Below, in pieces: positions 16,563-24,702 of a DNA stretch of 64,000 nt. Position 1 is the stretch's first letter; every line of letters begins with the position of its first letter. This DNA is from Streptomyces sp. MUM 178J (GTDB lineage Bacteria; Actinomycetota; Actinomycetes; Streptomycetales; Streptomycetaceae), in NCBI RefSeq assembly GCF_022414575.1, contig NZ_JADWYQ010000005.1, forward strand, positions 62,001 through 126,000, given 5' to 3'. Both the position numbers and the translations under genes were made by a program. The notes beneath the pieces were generated by a model, which had not been told where the DNA came from, did no database searches, and saw only the letters and a list, made by a program, of their open reading frames with translations.

Positions 16563-18703
16563 GGTTCTCGCCTCCCCGGGTAGATACGGGCCAGCGTGTC
16601 CTCGCAGGCGGTCGCGAGCAGCAAACCGTCGAGGCTGTAGGTCAGGTCGTTGACCCTGGCCGGATGGGAGAACCTGCTCAATTCAGTGCCCTCGGCGGGA
16701 TCGACGATCGTCACTGCGGGGTTCGGCTCGTCGTTGACGAGCGCCAGTTGCGGTTCAGTCGGGTGGAAGACGAGTTTAGTGATCGTCTGCGTGGAGATCC
16801 GTCTCGACGCCAGCTTCGGTGGGTCGGCACTGACATCGAACAGTTGGACGGCATGGTCTTTGCCGGCGGTCGCCAGCAGTTCTCCGTCGGGGCTGAACGC
16901 GGCGGCGGTCACCACGCGGGTGTGGACGGATTTCGCGAGTACCCTGCCGGAGGCGGTGTCGATGATCAGTACGGCCCCGTCGTCGCCGCCGGCGGCCAGC
17001 ATCGAGCCCGTCGAGTTGAAGGCGATCGCCCTGATCTTCCCGTCGTGGGGAAAGCTGAAGATTTCCTTGCCTGTGACCGCGTTCAAGAGTCTTGTCGAAC
17101 GATCCGCACAAGCCGTGGCGACGAAGGGGCCGTCAGGGCTGGCGGCCACGAGAGTCACCGCATGCGGGTGGCTGAATTTCCACCGTTCTTGGCCGGTGTC
17201 GTGGGCCAGGCGGCGCGCGGCCCTGTCGCCGGCGACGGTGATTACGTCGTCGCCACCATCCGAGGCAAGGAACGTGAGCGCGTTCACCGGTGCGTTATGG
17301 GCTACCTGCCACTGTTTATCCCCAGTGAGAGTGGTGAACAGCCGTGCCCCGCCGTCGGAGCCGCCGGTGGCGAAGTGACGGCCGTCACGACTGAGGGTCA
17401 GGGCATTGATCACCCCGGGATGGGCCTTCTCCAGCACCAGATCGCCGGTTTCGGCGCGGAACACCGAGGCCTCCGCTTCGGGGGTATGGCTCGCCACGAC
17501 GGCCAGAGGGTCGGGGGAGGCGCTCAGAGCGATCTTTGCCACCGGGCCACTGCATGCCCGATGGGACACGCTCGTGGGACTCATGCTGTGCACCTGGACA
17601 AATCCGGAGCCTTGGCCCGACTTTCCGTAGAGCGCCAGTCGTAGCCCGTCCGTGGAGAAAGCGAGGCCATTCAGTTCCAGGGAGTCTGTGGCCTGCTGCC
17701 ACACCGTAGCGCCGAACCTGGAGTTCACCACTTTCACTCCGGTGGCCGATGCGATCGCGATCTCTGGGAGAACGGGGTTGAACCGGACCTCTGCAAAGTC
17801 CCCCACCGGCGTCTCAAAACACCGGCGGCCGTCGGCCACGTCCCACAGTGCCATCTCCCCCGCCACGACCATCGCCAGCAGCCGCCCGTCGGGACTCAAC
17901 ACGGCCGAATGGCCACCTGGCAGTGGAACCTGGAGCTCCACCGACGTCACGATGGAACCGTCTTCGGCGCTGAGAGTGAGATGCTGACGCTCCGTAGAAA
18001 CAACAAGCATGCTGTCGTCTTTGGCGAAGGCGAACTGTGTGACGCGTGCGGGGAGGGAAGTGGCCCACTTGAGCCCGCCGGCTGTGACGTCGATGAGGGC
18101 CAGACGTGTGGAGTCAGCCGTCGCCAGCCGCTGGGAGTCCGAACTGAAGGCGGTCGGTGACATGGATGAAGGGTGGGAATCGAGCTCAATCCTCAGCTCG
18201 CCGCTGGCCGAGTCAAACAGGAGGGTGCGATTCCCTGAGACAGCCAGCAGCTTGCCGTCGGGGCTGTAACGGGGGTGCTGTATCACCTCTCCCGCGGGAA
18301 AGCTCCGCCCCCACAGCTCGGCGCCGGATTCGAGGGAATGCACACTGACCCTGCCGGGAAGCTCCTTGTGGCCAACGACATGCCAGCCAACGTCTTCCCG
18401 GTTGTGCCTTTCACACTCCTTCTGCAGACTGGCCGGGAGTTCGTTGCAGTCCCAAGGTCCCTCGAACTCCTCGATCGGTTTCCTCCTCCCCTGATGGGCA
18501 AACGCCATTGTCCGTTCGTCGGGGCTTCGTATCCCGCCACTCTGGCCGCTCCAGCTCCAGCGCTCCTCGCCCGTCGAGGCATTCAGAGCCACGTGAATGC
18601 CAATTCCGTCGGCGAACAAGCTCTGCCCGTCCCCGCTCCACATGACCCCACTCGGCGTGAAGGAAAGGGGTACCGTGACCAGTACATCACCGATCTTGCT
18701 CAT
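16559..18703 (-). CDS. WD40-type beta-propeller protein (714 aa)
   Basis: The chain is a series of about 40-residue beta-propeller repeats with the pattern LxFSPDGxLLATxGxDxxxxLxDxxTG, such as AAAFSPDGELLATAGKDHAV and AIAFNSTGSMLAAGGDDGAV. I see roughly a dozen, enough for two propellers. Few repeats keep the literal WD pair. There is no signal peptide, kinase or other catalytic domain. ATG at 18703 overlaps the stop of the 944-aa gene (ATGA), with AGGAG 8 nt upstream, so translation is coupled. The likely role is a scaffold for partners encoded alongside; that is inference from fold and context. Confidence 0.85.
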   Translation of the reverse strand: MSKIGDVLVTVPLSFTPSGVMWSGDGQSLFADGIGIHVALNASTGEERWSWSGQSGGIRSPDERTMAFAHQGRRKPIEEFEGPWDCNELPASLQKECERHNREDVGWHVVGHKELPGRVSVHSLESGAELWGRSFPAGEVIQHPRYSPDGKLLAVSGNRTLLFDSASGELRIELDSHPSSMSPTAFSSDSQRLATADSTRLALIDVTAGGLKWATSLPARVTQFAFAKDDSMLVVSTERQHLTLSAEDGSIVTSVELQVPLPGGHSAVLSPDGRLLAMVVAGEMALWDVADGRRCFETPVGDFAEVRFNPVLPEIAIASATGVKVVNSRFGATVWQQATDSLELNGLAFSTDGLRLALYGKSGQGSGFVQVHSMSPTSVSHRACSGPVAKIALSASPDPLAVVASHTPEAEASVFRAETGDLVLEKAHPGVINALTLSRDGRHFATGGSDGGARLFTTLTGDKQWQVAHNAPVNALTFLASDGGDDVITVAGDRAARRLAHDTGQERWKFSHPHAVTLVAASPDGPFVATACADRSTRLLNAVTGKEIFSFPHDGKIRAIAFNSTGSMLAAGGDDGAVLIIDTASGRVLAKSVHTRVVTAAAFSPDGELLATAGKDHAVQLFDVSADPPKLASRRISTQTITKLVFHPTEPQLALVNDEPNPAVTIVDPAEGTELSRFSHPARVNDLTYSLDGLLLATACEDTLARIYPGRREP

Positions 18704-21534
18704 TGCTGGTCTCCTGACGTAATGGGAACGAACGCGGCCTGGTATTTACGCCAGCGTTTCAGCCCCTCATCGGCGTCGCGCGCGGCGAAGATCTCTCGGC
18801 TTCCGCTCTTGCCGTCGCCCAGCACCCGTGTGCCGCTGTCGTGCAGGGCGAAACCCTCTTGGTCGCTGCTCCGGCCGCCGGCCAGCACCCATGTGCCGCT
18901 GTCGAGTTCGACGCTGTCCGACCACAGAGTGAGGTCAATCTCGATGACCAGGGTCGCGCGGCCGACCAGGGCCTTGGTGGCGGACTGGTAGGCCAATGTG
19001 ATGCACAGCTCGACCGACACGGAAACCAACCCGAGGACCTCGATGCACCCGCCGATCCGCAGATAGCCGGTAAGTGCGACCTCGCCGTCGGCTAGCTCGA
19101 ACCTGACCCCACCGAGGGCGTGGACTTCACCACGGGCGACCACAAAGTCGACGACGAGCATCGCGCCGAACTCCAAAGACGCCTCCAGGCACCGCAGTCC
19201 GGTGTGGTCGAGTTCCAATTCCAGGTACCCGCCGCCGCCGAACATCAGGACAGCAAGTCTGAATGGGTCCTGCCGACTCGCGAAGCTGAAGGCCACTGAC
19301 ACCGGCTGCCCGTCGAACGGGATGGCGATCTCGGTGTTCACCGCGAGGTCTCGCATCACGAACGCGCCCGCGGTTACCGAGGGCAACGGCAACGAGTAAT
19401 GCGCGACGAGACCTGCCGGTGTCACGTCGATGTCCGGGGTCAAGTCGTTCAGGTCGACGGCGTCGCCCAGTTCCTGGAGCAGCTGCAGTTCACCGAGGAA
19501 TTTCACCTCCACTCCGCCGACCTGAATCCGGGGAGGTCCTCCGCTGTGGTGAGTGAAGGTCAACGATGCGAACTGGAGTTTCAGCAGGGGTTTGGACGGG
19601 TTCGGCAGCACCAGGGCGAAGTCGCGCACCGAGCAGTGGGTGTTGCTGCCGGTGGCCGACGCCGTCAGGGCCAGATCAAGGGTGCTCTGGCCAGTCGGCT
19701 GGAATATACCGCTCTCCTTGAGCTTGACGCCCATCCATTCCATCGTCACCACTGGCGGTCGGCCGGGCTGGGGAACAGAGGTGATCGTGGGCGGTGCCTT
19801 GAGGTCGGTGACCAGATCCTTCAGGGCGAATCCCAACAGGGTGGCATCACCGGGGAAAAGACGCCCCGGGTCAATGAATTCCGACCCTGGTGCGGGCAGT
19901 GCCCGCAAATCGATGGGGCCTTTCGTGCGGGAGAGCGCATTGGTCTCGAAGTGGGGTGCGACGAGACCGCCGGACCGTTCGGATCGGCCAACGAAGCTGA
20001 TGTCGAGAAGACGATACATGTCAAGCAGGACGTCCTGGGTTACGCCCCGGCTGAGATACTCTGCCCTAAAACGAACCTCTTGCAGAGCATCGCTGCCCAG
20101 CAGGGTCCGAAGCGCGGGCAGGCGCACTTTCAGGGCGCTCAACTCTGGACGGTACCCGGTGGAGTGCAGGCTGCCTTCGATGGTGATGCTGTGCACCTCG
20201 TGGACATCGCCATCGCTGCGCGTTGCCGCCCGGACCAGGTCGAGCGGAACTCCGGGCAGCGGGACGGTGTGCTGTTTATAGACTTTGCTCGAGAGGTGCT
20301 CGGCAAGGGCGGGATCAGTGAGCGAGCTGAAGCCGGGCTGCGACACATCGGCCACGAACACCAACGGCAGTTGGAAGCGGACGTCGCCGTCGGCAGCCGC
20401 GCACCGCACAGGGAAGGAGATCGGCTCTCCGCCCGGCATCGGGGTGGTGGGTTGGAAATAGACGGCGCGGTGCAGTTGCCCCGTTACCGGGTGCTGGAAG
20501 TCATGCCAGTGTGCTCTTTCGAGGTCCGGATACCCGAGGGTGGTGATCTCAACATCCCCGAACGGGAAGGCGCGAGCTGTGGGCCCCTCAGGAGGCGGGC
20601 GGCGCACTGGCTCGGTGACGGTGAGGACGAACTTGCTCCGGAGCACAGCTGCGTTCCCGGCCGACTGGTCGAAGATCCGTTCGCTGAGTTCCGTGTATGT
20701 CGCGCGGTGACCCAGTGGATAGAGCACGCCGGCGGTCACTGTGCGGACTCGGACGTCGCGGCCGAGTACTGCCTCGTGTTCCCATTGGAAGTCATCCCAC
20801 AGTCCGATGGCTGACAGGGTGCCGCCCAAGGCGCTCAGTTCCAGTCGGGTGGCCTGTGCGGGTAGGCGGTCCTCGGCGGCGAGCCGTGTCCTTTGTTCCC
20901 TGCTCAGCGGGATGGAGAAGACGGGATCGGCCGTCTTTGCGGTTCCCATGTCGATGGCGCGCAGCCCGAGGCAGGCGTCCTGGACGGAGCTCCCCGGCTG
21001 CGACCGGTCGGCGGCAAGGCGGGCCCGCCACAGGCCGGTGACTCCCGCGATGGTCACTGGCAGCACGGGATGGACGGACGTCACGTCCTGACCGCCCAGG
21101 CGATCCTCCACCGAGAAGACCATTCGCCAAGGCAGCTCGAGAGCCGTGTCTGTGACCCCCGGAGGGGACGCAGGCGGGATCGGTCGGCCCCGGCTCAGTG
21201 CGTGGAGGATGCCGTCCACTGTCGGGACGAGCGTGGTGCCGCGCGGCAGGTGGAAGGCGAGCCGGCTCGGACCGGAGAGAGCGGCCCGCCAGACCGGCAC
21301 GGGCGCACCAGAGCCCGAAGGCAGCATCTGGGGCGCGTCTTGCTCGCGCCGTGACGTCTCCTCGGCCACATGCTGAGGCGGGAAAGTGAGCAACAGCCGG
21401 GCGTCGTCGGTCTCTGCCTTGAGTATGGGTATGCCGTCAGGGCGCCTCTCGGCGATTGTCAGATCGGACCAGCTCACGCCGAGCAGCACGTGGTCCGCGG
21501 ATCTGACGAGAAGGAAATTCGGCACCAGAATCAC
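18700..21534 (-). CDS. Large beta-rich protein of unknown function (944 aa)
   Basis: Not assignable to a named family. GTG at 21534 opens the frame without a clear ribosome-binding site. Residues 1 to about 600 are mixed beta-rich sequence. About 620-890 is a distinctive run of glycine-punctuated amphipathic strands (FGGGGYLELELDHTGLRCLE, GYLRIGGCIEVLGLVSVSVE, GRATLVIEIDLTLWSDSVEL), resembling a repetitive beta-solenoid or barrel-like surface. The end is charged (DEGLKRWRKYQAAFVPITS). No signal peptide. It heads the coupled trio and lies downstream of the lysozyme and C2-like genes. Confidence 0.8.
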   Translation of the reverse strand: MILVPNFLLVRSADHVLLGVSWSDLTIAERRPDGIPILKAETDDARLLLTFPPQHVAEETSRREQDAPQMLPSGSGAPVPVWRAALSGPSRLAFHLPRGTTLVPTVDGILHALSRGRPIPPASPPGVTDTALELPWRMVFSVEDRLGGQDVTSVHPVLPVTIAGVTGLWRARLAADRSQPGSSVQDACLGLRAIDMGTAKTADPVFSIPLSREQRTRLAAEDRLPAQATRLELSALGGTLSAIGLWDDFQWEHEAVLGRDVRVRTVTAGVLYPLGHRATYTELSERIFDQSAGNAAVLRSKFVLTVTEPVRRPPPEGPTARAFPFGDVEITTLGYPDLERAHWHDFQHPVTGQLHRAVYFQPTTPMPGGEPISFPVRCAAADGDVRFQLPLVFVADVSQPGFSSLTDPALAEHLSSKVYKQHTVPLPGVPLDLVRAATRSDGDVHEVHSITIEGSLHSTGYRPELSALKVRLPALRTLLGSDALQEVRFRAEYLSRGVTQDVLLDMYRLLDISFVGRSERSGGLVAPHFETNALSRTKGPIDLRALPAPGSEFIDPGRLFPGDATLLGFALKDLVTDLKAPPTITSVPQPGRPPVVTMEWMGVKLKESGIFQPTGQSTLDLALTASATGSNTHCSVRDFALVLPNPSKPLLKLQFASLTFTHHSGGPPRIQVGGVEVKFLGELQLLQELGDAVDLNDLTPDIDVTPAGLVAHYSLPLPSVTAGAFVMRDLAVNTEIAIPFDGQPVSVAFSFASRQDPFRLAVLMFGGGGYLELELDHTGLRCLEASLEFGAMLVVDFVVARGEVHALGGVRFELADGEVALTGYLRIGGCIEVLGLVSVSVELCITLAYQSATKALVGRATLVIEIDLTLWSDSVELDSGTWVLAGGRSSDQEGFALHDSGTRVLGDGKSGSREIFAARDADEGLKRWRKYQAAFVPITSGDQQ

Positions 21535-21567
21535 CAGCCGTGTCTGAGTGCTGGACAGTGCTCAGGC

Positions 21568-21900
21568 TCAGGAGTCCACCCCGTAAGTCACGCAGTAGAA
21601 CGAGTCTTCGACATCGGACGAGGCGACTTGCGCGATGTGCCCCCGGTCGGTGTCGATCCTGATGGTGCCCAGCGGGTCGTCATCGTCCAAGAAAGGAGTC
21701 CTTGTCCCAGAGGGTCAGCACATGGAGAAGTCGAAGGGGAGCGTGCTGGAGGGATGCGCCACCTGGCCCTTGTGCAGGTCGCGCGTCTCCCCGTTGCCCG
21801 GCCACACCGCGTTGTCCAGCCTGCTCGAGATGTTGGCTGTGGGAATGGTGCTTCTCCTTGTTCCGAGGGTGTTCGAAATCTCGCGGCGAACACTGGACAT
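21568..21900 (-). pseudogene. Broken small C2-like protein gene
   Basis: One frame from 21900 has biased third positions through NAVWPGNGETRDLHKGQVAH and PFDFSM, then hits TGA at 21715-21717. The next frame supplies VLTLWDKDSF, and the first frame resumes with LDDDDPLGTIRIDTDRGHIA up to the stop at 21568-21570. Joined, the middle is a C2-domain-like motif (LxLWDxDxxxDDDxLG). A missing base after PFDFSM and an extra base at TTTCTTG would explain it; both could also be sequencing errors. A ribosome-binding site (AAGGAG) precedes an ATT at 21846, suggesting the original start codon is lost as well. Confidence 0.55.
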
Positions 21901-21961
21901 GCTCCAGTGGGCCTTGTGTCCGGGCTTCGGTCTGTTGCTGGTCCACGCGCGTCTCCGCCGG

Positions 21962-22837
21962 TCATACTCCGAGGGGAGTGAAGCCTGCCTCCAAGAGTCG
22001 CGAACTTAGTGCAGCGAGGGTGACCGAGTCTTCGGACGATCCATTCTGTTCGAGTCCGTTGTCGCCTTGGAACTTGCGGACCGCGCCCTGAGTGAGAGGT
22101 CCGTCAGCGCCGTCCTGGGGCCCGGGTTTGTAGCCGAGGGCGAGCAATCCCCCCTGCACACCGAACACGTTCGACAGGTCGAAGGCCAATCGGTCGGCAG
22201 CCAAGTCCCGGTCTTCGACGGTCTGGGCCAGCAGGAAGTGCGCCCGGTCGAGTTTGTTCCGGATCTTGATGGTACCCACGTCCGGGTTGAAATGACATTC
22301 GTCGGCGGCGCCGTTCCAGTTCCGCACCGACACGTGGCGCTGGAGTTTGGGAAATTTGAACGCCGGCCCGAGTGCCCAGCACATGCTCAAGGTCGCGAGC
22401 TGCGCGTTGGCTGGCCAGGAGGCGAAGTCGGCAAACTCAGGTCGCCGCGTGAGGAACGACTCCATCTGATTCAGCTTGGCGAATACATGGCGGTCGATCT
22501 CGCCGTCCTCCAGGTGCAGGGAAGTGAAGGGCGGTTTGAAGGCCTTGTGCCCGAGATGGGCGAGATCGAGGCGTGCTTTGACTTTGTCCCACTCGGCAGC
22601 AATGAGGTCCGCAGTCGCTCGAGAGTCGCCGCTGCCCAGCCATCGCAACTCGTTGGCCAGGGACAGGGAAGCGGAGCGCTCTGCTGGAGTCGGGAGAGAG
22701 TTGGCCGCGACAGTCTGATCGATCTTGTTGCCAATCCCCGTGCTCACCCACCCCTTTTGGTCGAGGTACATGTAGTTCACTCGGCCTTCGAGAGGGTCGT
22801 TGAACGCAATCCAATAGTCGCGAACGATCTGATGCAT
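21962..22837 (-). CDS. GH24-type lysozyme with C-terminal peptidoglycan-binding domain
   Basis: The 291-aa product begins MHQIVRDYWIAFNDPLEGRV; Glu17, Asp26 and Ser32 fall at the spacing of the T4 lysozyme catalytic Glu11, Asp20 and Thr26, followed by STGIGNKID in place of TIGIGH. Residues about 225-285 form a PG_binding_1 domain (LGYKPGPQDGADGPLTQGAV, then RKFQGDNGLEQNG). It should cut or bind peptidoglycan. There is no signal peptide, so release would need lysis, a holin or a particle, as for phage endolysins. ATG at 22837 follows AAAGGG. It is the first gene of the cassette. Confidence 0.8.
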   Translation of the reverse strand: MHQIVRDYWIAFNDPLEGRVNYMYLDQKGWVSTGIGNKIDQTVAANSLPTPAERSASLSLANELRWLGSGDSRATADLIAAEWDKVKARLDLAHLGHKAFKPPFTSLHLEDGEIDRHVFAKLNQMESFLTRRPEFADFASWPANAQLATLSMCWALGPAFKFPKLQRHVSVRNWNGAADECHFNPDVGTIKIRNKLDRAHFLLAQTVEDRDLAADRLAFDLSNVFGVQGGLLALGYKPGPQDGADGPLTQGAVRKFQGDNGLEQNGSSEDSVTLAALSSRLLEAGFTPLGV

Positions 22838-23146
22838 GGTATTGACCCTTTCTGCGCAGCACAGTTGGGAAGAGCGGGCGCGGCTCGAACAGCCGACGTG
22901 TGGAAACAAGGAAATATGGCGACACCATGCGAAAGGCACCGGATGCCTCAAGAACGGGGACTGACGGTGAGCAAGCTCGTAGTTGTCCTGTCTCTCAGCA
23001 TCCGTCCGTACGTCAGTGATTGCAACTCGGGGCCGATGCCTGCTCCGCGGCATTGCTGGACCCCGTGGGATTGCTCCACGGGGACAACGGTCAGCCGAAC
23101 CCTTCTGTGGTGGGCGAGAAGTGGCCATGCACCGCGGAGAGGAAGA

Positions 23147-23182
23147 CGGCCGATAGGGCGCCACTTGGCGCCCTATCGGCCG
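23147..23182. terminator. Perfect 17-bp inverted repeat with 2-nt loop
   Basis: CGGCCGATAGGGCGCCA and its exact complement are separated by CT. It lies between the lysozyme gene and the transposase remnants. It could act as a bidirectional terminator or be an end of a lost mobile element. The 22838-23256 interval otherwise holds no gene I can support. Confidence 0.6.
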
Positions 23183-23256
23183 CAATGCCGTTGCTTGAGC
23201 TACTGAGCCCTATCCAACCTGGGTTGGCCGTTTGGCAGTTGGCCTGACAGCATGGT

Positions 23257-23312
23257 GAAGCCCCTGGTAGATGGGTTTTCAGCCATGAAGAACCATCTCC
23301 ACCAGAGGCTTC
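23257..23312. repeat. Imperfect inverted repeat at the IS remnant start
   Basis: GAAGCCCCTGGT-AGATGG-TTTTC (23257-23280) is the imperfect inverse of the sequence ending CCACCAGAGGCTTC (23287-23312). It overlaps the start of the transposase remnant and may be IS end structure. Confidence 0.5.
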
Positions 23313-23754
23313 GCTTGCTTGTCTACCCGTCGGGCGCCAACGTGCACAGCTCTGCACTCCGTTCCTCCCCGAACGGCTGCGGGAACGCCGCCGTGTTCTG
23401 CGCACCCGGGGGCGGCGGCTGAGCGCTGACCGTCAAGCTCTCCTCGCCCTCGCCCCCCTCCACAACGGGCAGACGTGCGCCTAGCTCGCAGCCGGGTTCG
23501 GGGTTGGCACCACCACCGTCTACCACCGCATCACCGAGGCGGTCGGCCTCCTGGCCGCGCTCGCCCCGACTCTCACCGAGGCGGTCCGGGCCGCCTAGGC
23601 GAGGGCGTTCGTCCTGCTCGAGGCACGCTGTTGCCGATCGACCGGACCACCGCAGACCGCCTCTTCTACTCCGGCAAGCACAAGAAGCACCGCATGAACG
23701 TGTAGGTCAACGCCGACCCCTTCTGCCGTCTGTTGTGGGACAGCCTCGCGGTCG
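23285..23754 (+). pseudogene. Transposase remnant (IS5-like DDE type) with three TAG stops and two frameshifts
   Basis: Following the plus strand through frame changes gives LLVYPSGANVHSSALR, then FLPERLRERRRVLRTRGRRL, LAAGFGVGTTTVYHRITEAV and GTLLPIDRTTADRLFYSGKH followed by KKHRMNV. This is the common Streptomyces transposase beginning LVYPSGA with a C-terminal DDE domain. It is interrupted by TAG codons where related proteins usually have Gln (for example CA*LAAGFG and MNV*VNADPF), plus frameshifts near 23365 and 23620. It stops abruptly near RLLWDSLA. It is not functional. Confidence 0.75.
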
Positions 23755-24038
23755 ACAAGGCACACAGCAGCGAGCCGTGCCGCGAGTACCTGCGGCGACG
23801 CAGTTATCCGGCACACGGTCCCGGAGAAGACCGACAGCCAGGCTGCCCGCCTACGCAAAGACTCACGCGGCGGACGTCTGCCCGGCTTCGATGAAGAGCG
23901 GCACAAGAAGCGCAACACCGTCGAACGAGCGATCAACCGCTTGAAGCAGCATCAGGCAGTCGCCACCGCTACGACAAGCGCCGCTACGTCTTCCTCGGCG
24001 TCGCCACCGCGGCAGCCCTCGTGGTCTGGCTCCGTAGC
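23755..24038 (+). pseudogene. Second transposase remnant, C-terminal part (IS5-family)
   Basis: The sequence continues with DKAHSSEPCREYLRRR, IRHTVPEKTDSQAARLRKDS, RGGRLPGFDEERHKKRNTVE, RAINRLKQHQAVAT and YDKRRYVFLGVATAAALVVW, in more than one frame. The RGGRxPxFD...NTVERxxNRLKQ block with its catalytic Glu is the C-terminus of a different IS5-family transposase. The junction with the first remnant is within codons, so two elements have been fused by deletion or nested insertion. Confidence 0.7.
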
Positions 24039-24050
24039 CGAGTACCGGCC

Positions 24051-24281
24051 TTACAGGGCAATCGGCCGGTACGCCAAGGCCTCCTCGACCACTTCCTCGG
24101 CAGAAAACTCCCGCTCCGGCGGCCAGAAGATCAGGCCGCTGACATGGCCGGACGGACAGGCCAGAGCTCTGTCGAGCCTGTCCAGCCAGTCGTTCACCTC
24201 GTCCTCAGAAGAGTAGTCCGCCCCGATGATCCGCTGCACGAGCGCGACCGCTTCCGCCCGACTCAACTCCACTGCACTCAT
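24051..24281 (-). CDS. Colicin/pyocin immunity-like protein (E9imm-type), orphan
   Basis: The 76-aa product reads LSRAEAVALVQRIIGADYSS, EDEVNDWLDRLDRALACPSG and HVSGLIFWPPEREFSAEEVV. This matches the four-helix colicin E immunity (Im2/Im9) pattern, including the SExE helix and the conserved segment before a PxxxSxEEVV helix. In colicin systems such proteins bind and neutralise an HNH nuclease. GAGGGGG precedes the ATG. No nuclease toxin gene is next to it. Its 3' end abuts the transposase debris, so its partner may have been lost, or the protein protects against toxins from other strains. Confidence 0.75.
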   Translation of the reverse strand: MSAVELSRAEAVALVQRIIGADYSSEDEVNDWLDRLDRALACPSGHVSGLIFWPPEREFSAEEVVEEALAYRPIAL

Positions 24282-24333
24282 CAGGCCCCCTCGATCGCCG
24301 CCACCTTAGCGAGCGGCGTGATCGGCCGGACAA

Positions 24334-24377
24334 GCACCTAGTCTTGCTCGACTCGGGACCCCGAGTCGAGGAGGTGC
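24334..24377. terminator. Two-part hairpin upstream of the immunity-like gene
   Basis: CTCGACTCGGG pairs with CCCGAGTCGAG around a 2-nt loop, flanked by a second GCACCT/AGGTGC pairing. It may terminate transcription from the tRNA side. The interval 24372-24640 has no gene I can support. Confidence 0.55.
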
Positions 24378-24650
24378 GTGGAGCCGCCACCAGTCGCCAC
24401 GGCGCCCGCGCGCGGCGAGCTTGCGAGCCGACTCAATGGAGGAAGGAAATCTATCGCTCCCAGCTGACAGCCTTCTGTGGTGGCCAACAGGGCGACGCTT
24501 CCACCTCGGCTCGAGACTCTCACCGTCTCCTCCAGCGCTTGGCCCGCGTATGGGCCGCACGAGCTGGTCAGCGTCCAGATCCGGGCGGCGCAGAGTGAGA
24601 CAGGACACCCTGTTTCGATTCCACTCGAAAGATCACCCGGAGTCAACGAG

Positions 24651-24694
24651 AAGACCCCCGCCGTCCTGCGTTTCCGCAGATCAACGAGGGTCTT
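24651..24694 (-). terminator. Hairpin downstream of tRNA-Tyr
   Basis: AAGACCC and GGGTCTT enclose a nested CTGCG-TTTC-CGCAG hairpin 9 nt past the tRNA 3' end on the minus strand, consistent with a tRNA terminator. Confidence 0.6.
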
Positions 24695-24702
24695 GCATCG
24701 CG

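Noticed and set aside
21680..21965. Alternative minus frames, including one starting in ATGA overlap with the lysozyme stop
   Set aside because: Third-position composition and the conserved-looking NAVWPGNGETRDLHKG sequence favour the frame from 21900; the coupled frame reads as Arg/Pro/Thr-rich noise.
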